Shown here: positions 40,373 to 49,885 of the stretch, piece after piece
Layout: every line of letters starts with the position of its first letter
Numbering within the stretch: position 1 is the stretch's first letter
Assembly (NCBI GenBank): GCA_040387555.1
Contig: JAZKDO010000003.1
Location: forward strand, 1,054,001-1,118,000
Length of the DNA: 64,000 nt
Direction of reading: 5' to 3'
From: UBA4416 sp040387555
Lineage (GTDB): Bacteria > Bacteroidota > Bacteroidia > B-17B0 > Aurantibacillaceae
Notes under the pieces: generated by a model
The model's database searches: none
What the model saw: only the letters and a program-made list of their open reading frames with translations
Told to the model about the DNA's origin: nothing
Made by a program: the position numbers and the translations under genes

Positions 40373-42856
40373 TTATCCTTTTACGAACTTCTTAACAGTT
40401 GTATTTTTTCCTTGCTGAATCTTAATAAAATAAACACCGTTGGATAATTCATTCACCGGAATAGTAGATACTAAACCTTCATTTATTTCATAACTGGAAA
40501 TCACTTTTCCTAAAACATCCATCACTAAAACAGAAGTTATTTCTTTAACTTCTTGGCTGAATGAAATAATTAATTCGGTAGTTGCCGGGTTAGGAGCCAA
40601 AATAACCGTAAAATTTAATTCATTGTTTTTTACACCTGTTGGTAAGCCGCCTACATTGAAATTGTTTTTCACATTTGATTTGGATTTATTGATTTGAGTG
40701 GTTTTATATGTAGGATTACAATTAAACCCTAATCCATCTATCCTCCATACGGCATTTGGAAATAACGCAAAGGAAGGATCATTTAAATTGTTTTGCGTAC
40801 CTGCACAGCTTCCAACAACCGTCCAGGTGTTTGTACCAAAATTGTCCCTTAATAAATCGCAGGTACTAACAGGAGTTGCCGGTTGCCCTTGTACTTCATA
40901 TGCATTCCAAATAAAGCTTCCATTAGAAACAGTTGTAAAATAGAAATTATTATGATAAGGACTCTTGGCGCTGTAGTTACCACAGCTATCGCGCAACTGT
41001 AATTTATAACGATACGAAGTAATATTTGGGTCTCCGTTTGCAGGACCTACACTTCTTACAGTATCAATAAAACGACTTAATTTGGAATAATGCTGAGCAC
41101 CGATTCGTCTATAATTATTTGTACTTACTTCTCTGTAAATAATAAAACTATCAATTTTAGAATTCACGGTTTTATCCCAGAAAACTATATTGTTTGCAAA
41201 CACTGAGTCTAAACTCACCATGCATATTTCCGGAATAATAGTAGCAGGAATAATTACAGAAGAAATGGCTGTATTAGAGCAACCATTGGTTGTTCCCATT
41301 ACCGTATAATTTGCTGAAGTGGTTGGAGTTACAGCAATACTTGAAGTTGTTTGTCCAGAACTCCATAAATAACTTGTTGCACCACTAGCTACCAAAGTTG
41401 CCGTAGATCCTCCGCAAATAGTAGAAGTGGATGCGTTGACAGAAGGAATCGAATAGATAGTGATGGTTTTTGAATAGGCTGAACTTGTATTTGTTGAACC
41501 AATAAAATTGGTAGCGTATAATGTGATAGTTTTAGTTCCCGCAGTGGCATAAGTAACCTGTGGATTTTGTTGAATTGAACTGGATGGACTTCCACCTGGC
41601 ATAATCCAGTTCCAACCGCTCACCATATTAGCTGAGTTATCAGTTAACTGAACAGGCTGCCCAATACAACCTGATGCAGGCAAATTGAAATTTGCTATTG
41701 GCATTTTTTGTGATTTAAGATACATATTATCTATCTTCAGATCAGAACCAATAAATGAGTTTGGAATTGGGTAAGTACTGTAAGATGATGACGCAAGACC
41801 GATTAACATAGAATCAGGTGTTATAACCCCAGGAATAGAAATTGGCATTTGTATTATGGTATATCCTCCTGAAACTTTTAAACGTTTTTGTGTACCATAT
41901 ACAAAATTTGAATTTTTCGAGAAAGTTAATGTTACTGCGGCTGAGTCTGTAGGGTCTGCTGGCAGGTATTTATAATAGAATACAAGTGTATCGATCATAT
42001 TGCTGTAAGGTTGGCCGCCTTTTGGAGGGCCACTATTAGTCCACTGTCCAGAAATTGCATATGAGGCTTGAGTGCCACCACCCCCAAAAGATGGGATCTG
42101 AGTTTGGAGTTCAAGCGCATAGGTTCCACTGTAAGCATCAGTTGTCTGATATAAATTGCCCTGGTTATTTCCGTTAATTTTCCAACCAAGTATTTGTGAA
42201 TTACTAAGGGTTTGCCATGATTCCATATCACCATTAAAACTCGTGGGTTGAAAAGCTACCCCTGTAAAGGAAATACTGTCTACCTGGATCATGTTTCCTG
42301 GAATACCATGGTTTCCGCCAAAAGGAAAACTGGATGCAACTCCAATCATTACAGTGTCGGGAGTCATAGAAAGAGCTGGAGCGAAGTTCTTTTGAAAAAG
42401 AGTATAGGAAGTTTTTGTTGAATTTACTGAAAAGTAATAATCCTGTAATAATACTCCGTTCTTTTTAAACACTACTAATATCAGCGCAGAATCCCCCACC
42501 ATAATATTACTCTTATAATATAGTCTAATTCCTGTTGGAGTTTGATTATATGGCATTCCACCTTGAGGCGGATTTTTTCCAGGATCGCCATTACAGAAAT
42601 AGGCAAAATTCGTATCCAATCCGGATAAATCTGTTGTTAATTTTATTGCATAATTCCCATGATAAGCGTCCGTTGTTTTCAATGCATTTACAGTTCCTAA
42701 TGATCCCTTGTCGCCATGCATGTTAGAAGTTTGGTAACTGTCAGGGTTTTCATAAGTAACTGTATTCCAGTTTTCAAACCCACCGTTTGGAACGGACTGT
42801 CCGAATAAGAAAGTTGAGCATAAAGAAACTAAAAGAGTAAATAAATGTTTTTTCAT
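40373..42856 (-). CDS. Secreted multidomain protein with PKD domain and T9SS type A sorting domain
   Basis: 827 residues from the ATG at 42856; another ATG six codons upstream gives a less typical signal peptide. After MKKHLFTLLVSLCSTFLFGQ there are two related carbohydrate-binding-like domains (about 22-205 and 206-385; both begin with N/M-E-x-W and G-N-Y/T-Y-A-(I/L)-(K/E)-L). A PKD domain (about 390-470, W-N-W-I-M-P-G-G-S-P) and an Ig-like segment follow, and then a type A sorting domain (N-P-A-T-T-E-L-I, V-M-D-V-L-G-K, Y-F-I-K-I-Q-Q-G). Exported by T9SS and likely surface attached. Its ligand is unknown. Confidence 0.9.
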   Translation of the reverse strand: MKKHLFTLLVSLCSTFLFGQSVPNGGFENWNTVTYENPDSYQTSNMHGDKGSLGTVNALKTTDAYHGNYAIKLTTDLSGLDTNFAYFCNGDPGKNPPQGGMPYNQTPTGIRLYYKSNIMVGDSALILVVFKKNGVLLQDYYFSVNSTKTSYTLFQKNFAPALSMTPDTVMIGVASSFPFGGNHGIPGNMIQVDSISFTGVAFQPTSFNGDMESWQTLSNSQILGWKINGNNQGNLYQTTDAYSGTYALELQTQIPSFGGGGTQASYAISGQWTNSGPPKGGQPYSNMIDTLVFYYKYLPADPTDSAAVTLTFSKNSNFVYGTQKRLKVSGGYTIIQMPISIPGVITPDSMLIGLASSSYSTYPIPNSFIGSDLKIDNMYLKSQKMPIANFNLPASGCIGQPVQLTDNSANMVSGWNWIMPGGSPSSSIQQNPQVTYATAGTKTITLYATNFIGSTNTSSAYSKTITIYSIPSVNASTSTICGGSTATLVASGATSYLWSSGQTTSSIAVTPTTSANYTVMGTTNGCSNTAISSVIIPATIIPEICMVSLDSVFANNIVFWDKTVNSKIDSFIIYREVSTNNYRRIGAQHYSKLSRFIDTVRSVGPANGDPNITSYRYKLQLRDSCGNYSAKSPYHNNFYFTTVSNGSFIWNAYEVQGQPATPVSTCDLLRDNFGTNTWTVVGSCAGTQNNLNDPSFALFPNAVWRIDGLGFNCNPTYKTTQINKSKSNVKNNFNVGGLPTGVKNNELNFTVILAPNPATTELIISFSQEVKEITSVLVMDVLGKVISSYEINEGLVSTIPVNELSNGVYFIKIQQGKNTTVKKFVKG

Positions 42857-43025
42857 CTGATATATTTTTTTCATAACAAAAATAGAACATATTTTGAATT
42901 AGAGGGCAAACTATCTTGTTAAATGTAAATTAAAACGATATAATTAACCAATTCATCGAAGTGTAGGATATCAGTGTTTTCAAATATTAATTTTATATTT
43001 ACTTGACAAAAAAATAAACAAATCC

Positions 43026-46000
43026 TTGGTATCCCGTTATATATATATATTCTTTTTTTTCTTTTTTTTACTCTTTAACCTAACATTTGCTCAAAGAGGA
43101 AACGGGTTTATTAATAATTTTCCGACTGCAATATATAAGGGCAGTGATCAGAACTGGTGTGCTGTTCAGGATACAATGGGAAAAGTGTTTTTTGCAAACC
43201 TAAATGGTGTTCTCGTTTATGATGGTAGATTTTGGAAAACGATATTGATGCCAGATATTGTAAGTGTTTTTTCTTTGGATAAGGACATTCGGGATAAAAT
43301 TTATGTTGGTGCTGATAAAGAATTTGGTTATTTGCGACAGGAGACTTCCGGTGTTATAAAGTATGTATCCTTGTCCAAAGATTTAAAAAAAGAAGATAAG
43401 GATTTCACATCTACCTGGGCTACGCATTGTGTTGGAGATAATGTGTTTTTCTGTAGCAATGAAAAAATATTTTGGTATAATCAAAAGGAAGTAAGATCTT
43501 TTTCTCCTGAAGGAGCGGCTTTTCATACTTTTTTTAAAGTTGGAAAACATTTGTTTGTTAGAGAATTTGAAAAAGGATTTAAAGTATTTGAGAATGGAAA
43601 GCTTAACTTGATAAAAGGCAGTGAGGAATTTGCTGATAAAAAAGTGTACTCCATTTTACAGGTTGAAGGTAATAATTACATAGTTGCAACGCGGAACGAC
43701 GGAATCTATATGCTTTATTACAACGAGAAGCAACCAACTAAATCTGTATTTGTTAAACGGTCATCATCTATTGATAAATGGTTAAAGGAAAAAGAACTTT
43801 ACTGTGGTTTAAAAATTGGAGAGAACCGTTATGCTTTTGGAAGTTTAAAAGACGGAATTATTATCACAGATCGTTCGTTTAATATTATTACAAAATTAAA
43901 TTCGGGTAATGGTTTGCAGGATGACGCGGTTAAAAACATATACCGTGATTCTAATGACAATTTATGGTTGTCATTAAATTTTGGAATCGACTTTTATGAA
44001 AATAACACGCCTATTACTTTCTGGAAAAAAAATGAAGGAATAAAAGGGGTAGTTGAAAATGTTATCATTTTTAAAGAGAATACTTTTGTGGCGACTGACA
44101 AAGGCCTATTAAAATTGAATGAAACTACCTGTAAATTTGAAGAAACGGAAATCACCACAGGTTGTTATTCTCTTGCGGCATCTAAGGATCATTTATTTAT
44201 AGCATCCACAGATGGACTTTTTTCCTACGATGGAAAACACTTTCGGGTTATATTGGAAGAATTTGCGTATTCGGTATTTTACGACAGTACTAAAAAAGAT
44301 CTTTTTATTGGTACAGATTATAATTTTTATAAAGGGAAATTAAATTCCGGAAAATATAAAATTACTGATAGTCTTACTGAAATAGGGGCAGTAAGATATA
44401 TAGCTTCCGATAAATATGGCAACATCGCCATTGCCACATCCAATAATGGAATTTTTATTTTAACTGAGAAATCAAAAAAAGTCCATCTTACAATCACGGA
44501 AGGATTGCCGATAATGAATGAAAATCACGTTTTTTCATATGAAGGTAATATCTATATATCTACGGATAAGGGAATTTATGAATGGAATATTAAAAACGAA
44601 AAACGGGTTACACGTTCTCTTACCATGAACCCATATTCAACAACTGTATTTATTACTTCAGTAGCACAAATAAATGATGAAGTTTGGTTTCAATCGGCAC
44701 ATGAAGATAAACTGAAGTTCAGCAGGGAAGAGGTTGTAAGCATAGCGCCGGATAAAACAGGAAAATTTGCTATTAAGAATTCTTTCTTGAACAGATTACA
44801 GGGCGCAAATGCCAAGCATTTTTTTTATTACCATAATAAAGTATTTATAGGAACAAATCAGGGCTTGTTTTGTTATGATCTTAATCAACCTTTAAAACCA
44901 ACAGAATTTAAAGCTATTATTTCAAGAGCATTTTTTAGTAATAAAAAGAAAGACGCTTTTCTTGAAAACTATTCAGGTCAATTTGTTCCTGAGAATTTCA
45001 AAGTACCTTACAAAAACAACCAATTGTATGTTTACCCGGCAGCAAGTACCTTTTTTGGCCCGGAATTTATAAAATTTGCTTATTATCTGGAAGGTGCTGA
45101 CGAGACTTACAGTGAATGGGATGAAAGAAAAGTCATTGAAATCCTTAATATTCATGATGGAAATTATACACTCCATTTAAAAGCAATGGATTTACTTGGA
45201 CATGAATCTAAAGAGATCAGTTTTTCATTTACCATTCTGCCGCCCTGGTATAGAACTACCTTAGCATACATATGTTATGTAGTTTTATTGATCGGAGCGA
45301 TAATCTTATTTGTGGCGCTTTATACAAAACGCTTAAAAGAGCAAAACATTAGTTTGGAAAACACCATTGCGCTTCGTACAAAAACCATTGTTGACCAGAA
45401 GTTTGAATTAGAACATAAGAATAAAGAGATTGTTGATAGTATCAATTATGCACAACGAATTCAAAAGTCGTTATTAGCAAGTGATAGTTTATTGAAGAAA
45501 AACTTGAGAAATTATTTTGTGTTTTTTCAGCCTAAAGATATAGTTAGTGGTGATTTTTATTGGGGTGCAGAATTAAGTAACAAGCAATTTGTTTTGGTAA
45601 CAGCAGATAGCACGGGTCATGGGGTTCCGGGGGCGATTATGAGTATGCTTAACATTTCGTGTTTGAATGAAGCGATTGAAGGACAAAAGTTAATTCAACC
45701 CAGGGATATTTTAAATTATACACGTAGTAAAATCATTAAACATTTATCTAATGATGGAAGTGAAGCCGGTGGTAAAGACGGGATGGATTGCAGTTTAATC
45801 AGTTTTGATTTTGAACATTTAAAGATGCATTATAGTGCGGCTAATAATCCTATTTGGGTGATACGCGATAGAACAATCATTGAATTAAAGCCGGATAAAA
45901 TGCCTGTTGGAAAGCATGACAGGGATACTGATTCCTTTTCACAAAATACCATTGAGTTGAAAAAGAATGATGTTGTTTATACTTTAACTGATGGAATGCC

Positions 46001-46181
46001 GGATCAGTTTGGTGGACCTAAAGGAAAAAAATTCATGTACAAGCAATTGAAAGAATTGCTGATTAGTATCAGTGCATTGTCAATGGAAGAACAAAAGAAA
46101 AAACTGCAAGTAGAATTTATTTCATGGAAATCGAATATGGAACAGGTAGATGATGTTTTATTGATAGGCGTGAGAATATAA
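43026..46181 (+). CDS. Reg_prop beta-propeller sensor with C-terminal SpoIIE (PP2C) phosphatase
   Basis: 1051 residues. An N-terminal signal peptide and exported two-component-type propellers (about 25-640, repeats like G-L-Q-D-D-A-V-K-N-I-Y-R-D-S-N-D-N-L-W-L-S-L) are followed by a Y_Y_Y domain (about 660-740), one helix (about 745-770), a coiled linker and a SpoIIE phosphatase (about 820-1050) with G-D-F-Y-W, A-D-S-T-G-H-G (Asp861) and T-D-G-M-P-D-Q. It probably dephosphorylates a cytoplasmic anti-sigma antagonist or similar in response to an external cue. The start is a TTG at 43026 followed by a TA-repeat and T-run in the signal peptide; no ATG is available. Confidence 0.92.
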   Translation: MVSRYIYIFFFFFFLLFNLTFAQRGNGFINNFPTAIYKGSDQNWCAVQDTMGKVFFANLNGVLVYDGRFWKTILMPDIVSVFSLDKDIRDKIYVGADKEFGYLRQETSGVIKYVSLSKDLKKEDKDFTSTWATHCVGDNVFFCSNEKIFWYNQKEVRSFSPEGAAFHTFFKVGKHLFVREFEKGFKVFENGKLNLIKGSEEFADKKVYSILQVEGNNYIVATRNDGIYMLYYNEKQPTKSVFVKRSSSIDKWLKEKELYCGLKIGENRYAFGSLKDGIIITDRSFNIITKLNSGNGLQDDAVKNIYRDSNDNLWLSLNFGIDFYENNTPITFWKKNEGIKGVVENVIIFKENTFVATDKGLLKLNETTCKFEETEITTGCYSLAASKDHLFIASTDGLFSYDGKHFRVILEEFAYSVFYDSTKKDLFIGTDYNFYKGKLNSGKYKITDSLTEIGAVRYIASDKYGNIAIATSNNGIFILTEKSKKVHLTITEGLPIMNENHVFSYEGNIYISTDKGIYEWNIKNEKRVTRSLTMNPYSTTVFITSVAQINDEVWFQSAHEDKLKFSREEVVSIAPDKTGKFAIKNSFLNRLQGANAKHFFYYHNKVFIGTNQGLFCYDLNQPLKPTEFKAIISRAFFSNKKKDAFLENYSGQFVPENFKVPYKNNQLYVYPAASTFFGPEFIKFAYYLEGADETYSEWDERKVIEILNIHDGNYTLHLKAMDLLGHESKEISFSFTILPPWYRTTLAYICYVVLLIGAIILFVALYTKRLKEQNISLENTIALRTKTIVDQKFELEHKNKEIVDSINYAQRIQKSLLASDSLLKKNLRNYFVFFQPKDIVSGDFYWGAELSNKQFVLVTADSTGHGVPGAIMSMLNISCLNEAIEGQKLIQPRDILNYTRSKIIKHLSNDGSEAGGKDGMDCSLISFDFEHLKMHYSAANNPIWVIRDRTIIELKPDKMPVGKHDRDTDSFSQNTIELKKNDVVYTLTDGMPDQFGGPKGKKFMYKQLKELLISISALSMEEQKKKLQVEFISWKSNMEQVDDVLLIGVRI

Positions 46182-46183
46182 AA

Positions 46184-46213
46184 AAAGTCCTGCAAGATGG
46201 CTTACAGGACTTT
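46184..46213. terminator. Bidirectional terminator between the SpoIIE gene and pyrH
   Basis: A 9-bp perfect stem (AAAGTCCTG and complement) with a 12-nt loop, flanked by A and T/A runs on both sides. It lies 3 nt after the plus-strand gene stop and 18 nt after the pyrH stop on the other strand. Confidence 0.8.
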
Positions 46214-46230
46214 CAAAAAATCAAAATATT

Positions 46231-46938
46231 TTAGGCTACAACAAGTGTTCCCACTTTTTTACCCATTAACAGTTCTTGAAGATTCCCTTTTTTATTCATA
46301 TCAAACACAATGATTGGTAAATTGTTTTCCTTGCATAATGTAAATGCTGTTAAATCCATTACTTCCAATCCTTTGCTATATACTTCATCAAAAGAAATAT
46401 TATCATATTTTGTTGCAGTAGGGTCCTTTTCAGGATCAGCTGTATAAATTCCGTCAACACGGGTTCCTTTTAAAATAACATTTGCTTCAATTTCAATAGC
46501 TCTTAAAGCTGCTGCTGAGTCAGTAGTAAAATAAGGGTTTCCAGTGCCAGCTCCGAAAATAACTACTCGCCCTTTTTCTAAATGACGAACAGCTTTACGT
46601 CGAATAAATGGCTCACAGATCTGCTCCATCTTAATTGCGCTTTGTAATCTCGTCTGCACTCCCAAACCTTCTAATGCTGACTGAATGGCCATAGAATTTA
46701 TCACCGTTGCCAGCATTCCCATATAATCCCCGTGTACTCTGTCCATTCCGCCTTTCTCTGCTTGAATACCGCGAAAGATATTTCCACCACCGATAACAAT
46801 AGCCACCTGACATCCCGCATCATAAGCAGCTTTAATTTCTACAGCATACTCCATTAAGCGCTGTTGGTCAATCCCAAATCCTTTATTACCCATTAGGGCT
46901 TCACCTGATAATTTTAAAAGTATGCGTTTGTATTTCAT
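46231..46938 (-). CDS. pyrH: Uridylate kinase (UMP kinase)
   Basis: 235 residues from the ATG at 46938, which gives the canonical M-K-Y-K-R-I-L-L-K-L-S-G-E-A-L start; the frame reads ten codons further to a TTG. It phosphorylates UMP to UDP, the committed step to UTP and CTP. The family motifs I-G-G-G-N-I-F-R-G, A-G-T-G-N-P-Y-F-T-T-D-S-A and D-P-E-K-D-P-T-A are intact. It follows tsf as in most bacteria. frr, the usual next gene, is absent here; instead the convergent terminator and SpoIIE gene follow. A terminator also separates it from tsf. Confidence 0.97.
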   Translation of the reverse strand: MKYKRILLKLSGEALMGNKGFGIDQQRLMEYAVEIKAAYDAGCQVAIVIGGGNIFRGIQAEKGGMDRVHGDYMGMLATVINSMAIQSALEGLGVQTRLQSAIKMEQICEPFIRRKAVRHLEKGRVVIFGAGTGNPYFTTDSAAALRAIEIEANVILKGTRVDGIYTADPEKDPTATKYDNISFDEVYSKGLEVMDLTAFTLCKENNLPIIVFDMNKKGNLQELLMGKKVGTLVVA

Positions 46939-47022
46939 AGTTATTTTTAACCGCAAAGCATTAAACAATATATGTCAGTGCAATGGGTATGGTTTATTAG
47001 TTTAATAAAAAAAGAACAAAAA

Positions 47023-47048
47023 AAATCCCGATTAAAAAATCGGGATTT
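47023..47048 (-). terminator. Terminator between tsf and pyrH
   Basis: A 10-bp perfect stem (AAATCCCGAT and complement) with a 6-nt A-rich loop and, on the minus strand, a T-rich tail. It lies 8 nt past the tsf stop. Confidence 0.8.
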
Positions 47049-47055
47049 AAATAAA

Positions 47056-47880
47056 TTAAGATAATGCGTAACGTTTAAAGTCAGTTGCCGTAAGGTCTTT
47101 ATCCAAGCTTTTTAAGTATTGACTAACTGTCATTTTGTTGTCTTTGATATACTCCTGGTTCAACAATGTAGATTCTTTATAGAATTTAGCAATTTTACCT
47201 TGTGCAATTTTTTCAACCATATCTTCTGGTTTACCTTCAGCACGGATTTGTTCGCGGGCGATTTCTAATTCTCTGTCTAACATGTCTTGAGTAACACCTT
47301 CTTTATCTAAAGCTACCGGAGCCATTGCAGCTGCCTGCATTGCTACGTTTCTTCCTGCTTCATCAGAAATTTCTTTGTTGAAACCAACGATTACAGAAAC
47401 ACGGTTACCCGGGTGAATGTATGCAGCAACCTTTTCAGCAGTAATTGCTTCAAAATATCCAATCTCAATTTTTTCGCCGATTTTACCAACCTGCTCCATG
47501 AATTTATCACCAACTGTGATATCGCCATTATAAGGTAATGTTAAGATCTCTTCTTTAGTTTTTGCATTTTTTTCTAAAGCGATAGTCGCAATAGAATCTG
47601 CGAAAGCAATAAAATCAGCGTTAATTGCTACGAAATCAGTTTCGCAGTTAACCCAGATTAAAATTCCTCTTTTATTATCTTTTGATGTTTTTGCTAAAAC
47701 TACACCTTCTTTAGAATCTCTGTCGCCACGGTTTGCAGCTACTTTAGCACCTTTTTTACGCAGGTAATCAATTGCCTGTTCAAAATCGCCATTATTTTCT
47801 TCTAATGCTTTTTTACAATCCATCATACCTGCTCCGGTTTGTTGACGTAATTTGTTTACTTCTTGTGCTGTAATTGCCAT
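47056..47880 (-). CDS. tsf: Elongation factor Ts
   Basis: 274 residues. The nucleotide exchange factor for EF-Tu: N-terminal UBA-like domain (L-R-Q-Q-T-G-A-G-M-M-D-C-K-K-A-L) and T-D-F-V-A motif in N-C-E-T-D-F-V-A, which contacts EF-Tu. The length matches the Bacteroidota form. It lies 89 nt downstream of rpsB, with a hairpin between that probably reduces tsf expression relative to S2, as known for rpsB-tsf operons. Confidence 0.98.
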   Translation of the reverse strand: MAITAQEVNKLRQQTGAGMMDCKKALEENNGDFEQAIDYLRKKGAKVAANRGDRDSKEGVVLAKTSKDNKRGILIWVNCETDFVAINADFIAFADSIATIALEKNAKTKEEILTLPYNGDITVGDKFMEQVGKIGEKIEIGYFEAITAEKVAAYIHPGNRVSVIVGFNKEISDEAGRNVAMQAAAMAPVALDKEGVTQDMLDRELEIAREQIRAEGKPEDMVEKIAQGKIAKFYKESTLLNQEYIKDNKMTVSQYLKSLDKDLTATDFKRYALS

Positions 47881-47918
47881 TTTTTATTGTTTAAGTATTA
47901 ATTAATTATGTTTAAAAA

Positions 47919-47951
47919 AAACGGCCTTCCCTGAAAAGGAACGGCCGTTAA
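47919..47951 (-). terminator. Terminator or attenuator between rpsB and tsf
   Basis: A GC-rich stem (ACGGCC-TTCC against GGAA-C-GGCCGT, with one bulged base) and, on the minus strand, a T-run. It lies 19 nt after the rpsB stop. Confidence 0.75.
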
Positions 47952-47969
47952 AATTATAATAGTGAAAAA

Positions 47970-48815
47970 TTATTTTTTCGCTGTAGTTCTTTTACGAGCC
48001 GCTGGTTTACGTGCACCTTCTTCTTCTTCAGATTTTGCACCTTTTACTTTTAAGCCTGCCGCTAATTCTTCTGCTTCTTCTTTAGAGCTTCCACCTTCTT
48101 TTTCATCAGATGCAACTGCTTCTTTATCCATTTTGCGTTCTCCTAATCCTTCGTTAATTGCTTTACACATTAACTCTACGATGTAAGCAACCGAAGTTGA
48201 AGCATCGTCGTTAGCCGGAATAGCGTAATCAACAAAATTAGGATTAGAGTTTGTATCAACAATTGCAAAAGTAGGAATGTTCAAACGTTTTGCTTCTGCT
48301 ACTGCGATATGCTCTTTAGTGATATCAACAATAAATAATGCTGAAGGCAAACGAGTAAGATCTGCTACAGAACCTAAGTTAATCTCTAATTTAGCACGCT
48401 CACGTGAAATTTGTAATTTTTCTTTTTTAGAAATATTATCAAATGTTCCATCAGTAGCCATTTTGTCAATTTGAGACATTTTACGAACTGCTTTACGGAT
48501 TGTTGCAAAGTTAGTTAACATACCACCTGGCCAACGCTCAGTTACATATGGCATACCAACGTTTTTTACTTTTTCCGCTACGATATCTTTAGCTTGTTTT
48601 TTAGTAGCTACAAATAATATTTTTTTACCAGAACGAGCAATTTGCTTTAACGCTGCTGCTGCTTCATCAATTTTAGCTACAGTTTTGTTTAAGTCAATGA
48701 TATGAATACCGTTTTTTTCAGCATAAATATAAGGAGCCATTGCAGGATTCCATTTTCTTTTTAAGTGACCAAAATGAGCACCTGATTCTAATAATTCGTT
48801 GAATGTATTTGACAT
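47970..48815 (-). CDS. rpsB: 30S ribosomal protein S2
   Basis: 281 residues from the ATG at 48815, giving M-S-N-T-F-N-E-L-L-E-S-G-A-H-F-G-H; the longer open frame upstream merely overlaps rpsI. The S2 motifs H-I-I-D-L-N-K-T, V-T-E-R-W-P-G-G-M-L-T-N and F-A-I-V-D-T-N are present. About 50 residues of acidic then Lys/Arg-rich tail (E-E-A-E-E-L-A and R-K-P-A-A-R-K-R-T-T-A-K-K) extend beyond the E. coli protein, as usual in Bacteroidota. The rpsI stop is 28 nt upstream. Confidence 0.98.
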   Translation of the reverse strand: MSNTFNELLESGAHFGHLKRKWNPAMAPYIYAEKNGIHIIDLNKTVAKIDEAAAALKQIARSGKKILFVATKKQAKDIVAEKVKNVGMPYVTERWPGGMLTNFATIRKAVRKMSQIDKMATDGTFDNISKKEKLQISRERAKLEINLGSVADLTRLPSALFIVDITKEHIAVAEAKRLNIPTFAIVDTNSNPNFVDYAIPANDDASTSVAYIVELMCKAINEGLGERKMDKEAVASDEKEGGSSKEEAEELAAGLKVKGAKSEEEEGARKPAARKRTTAKK

Positions 48816-48843
48816 GTTTTGTATAATGTATTGTAAATAAATA

Positions 48844-49230
48844 TTAACGTTTGCTGAATTGGAAACGAGCACGTGCTTTTTTCTGACCGAATTTCTTACG
48901 TTCAACCATACGGGGATCACGTGTTACTAAACCTTCTGCGCGTAATTCTTTTTTCAATTCAGGGTTGATCTCTACTAAAGCTTTAGCAATTGCTAAACGC
49001 ACGGCCTGAGCTTGTCCTGTTGTTCCGCCACCATTTACGTTTACTTTTACATCATATAAACCAACAGATTTAGCGTTGTTTAATGATTGTAAAACATAAT
49101 ACTGTAAAGTAGGAGTTTTGAAATATTCCTTGTAATCTCTTTTGTTGATAGTGATCACGCCTGTACCTGTTGATACATAAGCACGTGCTACCGAACATTT
49201 TCTGCGACCTGATGTGTTAATTACTTCCAT
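48844..49230 (-). CDS. rpsI: 30S ribosomal protein S9
   Basis: 128 residues of complete S9: G-R-R-K-C-S-V-A-R-A start, G-G-G-T-T-G-Q-A-Q-A-V-R-L-A-I-A-K-A-L, D-P-R-M-V-E-R-K-K-F-G, and the terminal F-Q-F-S-K-R whose last Arg reaches the P-site tRNA. It begins 5 nt after rplM, the normal coupling of L13 and S9. Confidence 0.98.
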   Translation of the reverse strand: MEVINTSGRRKCSVARAYVSTGTGVITINKRDYKEYFKTPTLQYYVLQSLNNAKSVGLYDVKVNVNGGGTTGQAQAVRLAIAKALVEINPELKKELRAEGLVTRDPRMVERKKFGQKKARARFQFSKR

Positions 49231-49235
49231 TTATA

Positions 49236-49694
49236 TTATGCAATAATTGTTGTTAAATCTACTTTCTTTGGTTGTTGTGCTGCATGATCATGCTCAGGGC
49301 CTGCAAATACAAATAAATTTGTATTGATAGTTCTTCCTAAACGTCCTTTAGGTAACATTCCATGCACAGCATGTTTAATTACTTCTTCAGGCTTTTTAGC
49401 TAACATTTCTTTTGGAGTTGCAAAACGCTGCCCACCAGGATGACCCGTGTAACGAACGTATTCTTTATCTTCCATTTTAGCTCCTGTAAAACGAACTTTC
49501 TCAGCGTTGATAACAACGATGTTTGCACCACAATCAGTATGAGGTGTAAAGTTAGTTTTATGTTTGCCGCGTATTAAATACGCTAGTTTAGAGGCCAAAC
49601 GACCTACAACTTCATTTTCTGCGTCAACCAATAACCACTCTTTCTCTGAGTTAGCTTTGTTGACAAATTTTGTTTTATAACTTAATGCGTCCAC
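49236..49694 (-). CDS. rplM: 50S ribosomal protein L13
   Basis: 152 residues, starting at a GTG at 49694 (M-D-A-L-S-Y-K-T). L13 motifs are present: W-L-L-V-D-A-E-N-E-V-V-G-R-L-A-S, Y-T-G-H-P-G-G and H-A-V-H-G-M-L-P-K-G-R-L-G-R. It is the first gene of the rplM-rpsI-rpsB-tsf-pyrH run. The promoter is in the AT-rich 190 nt shared with the divergent 49886 gene. Confidence 0.97.
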   Translation of the reverse strand: MDALSYKTKFVNKANSEKEWLLVDAENEVVGRLASKLAYLIRGKHKTNFTPHTDCGANIVVINAEKVRFTGAKMEDKEYVRYTGHPGGQRFATPKEMLAKKPEEVIKHAVHGMLPKGRLGRTINTNLFVFAGPEHDHAAQQPKKVDLTTIIA

Positions 49695-49794
49695 GTGTTA
49701 ATTTTTAATGTTTAATCTAATTTGGGCGGCAAATATAGGGCATATATTGTTAGTGGCAAAATAATTCAACACCTTAATTAAATTATTTTTAGTT

Positions 49795-49827
49795 TTTGCG
49801 CTATTTATGCAAAAATGCTTACTTTTG
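49795..49827 (+). promoter_or_regulatory. Promoter for the SatD-like gene
   Basis: TTTG at 49795-49798 and TACTTTTG at 49820-49827 fit the -33 and -7 elements of Bacteroidota promoters with a 21-nt spacer. The ATG at 49886 is 58 nt further. Confidence 0.4.
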
Positions 49828-49885
49828 AATCATGCTGTTGCCTTCAAGATTTTTCTTTTATAGTTGAACTGGCAAGATACGAAAA

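Noticed and set aside
46939..46968. Ten extra codons before pyrH beginning at TTG
   Set aside because: The ATG at 46938 gives the conserved PyrH N-terminus.
48816..48920. N-terminal extension of rpsB of 35 codons
   Set aside because: It overlaps the rpsI coding sequence in another frame; canonical S2 starts at the ATG at 48815.
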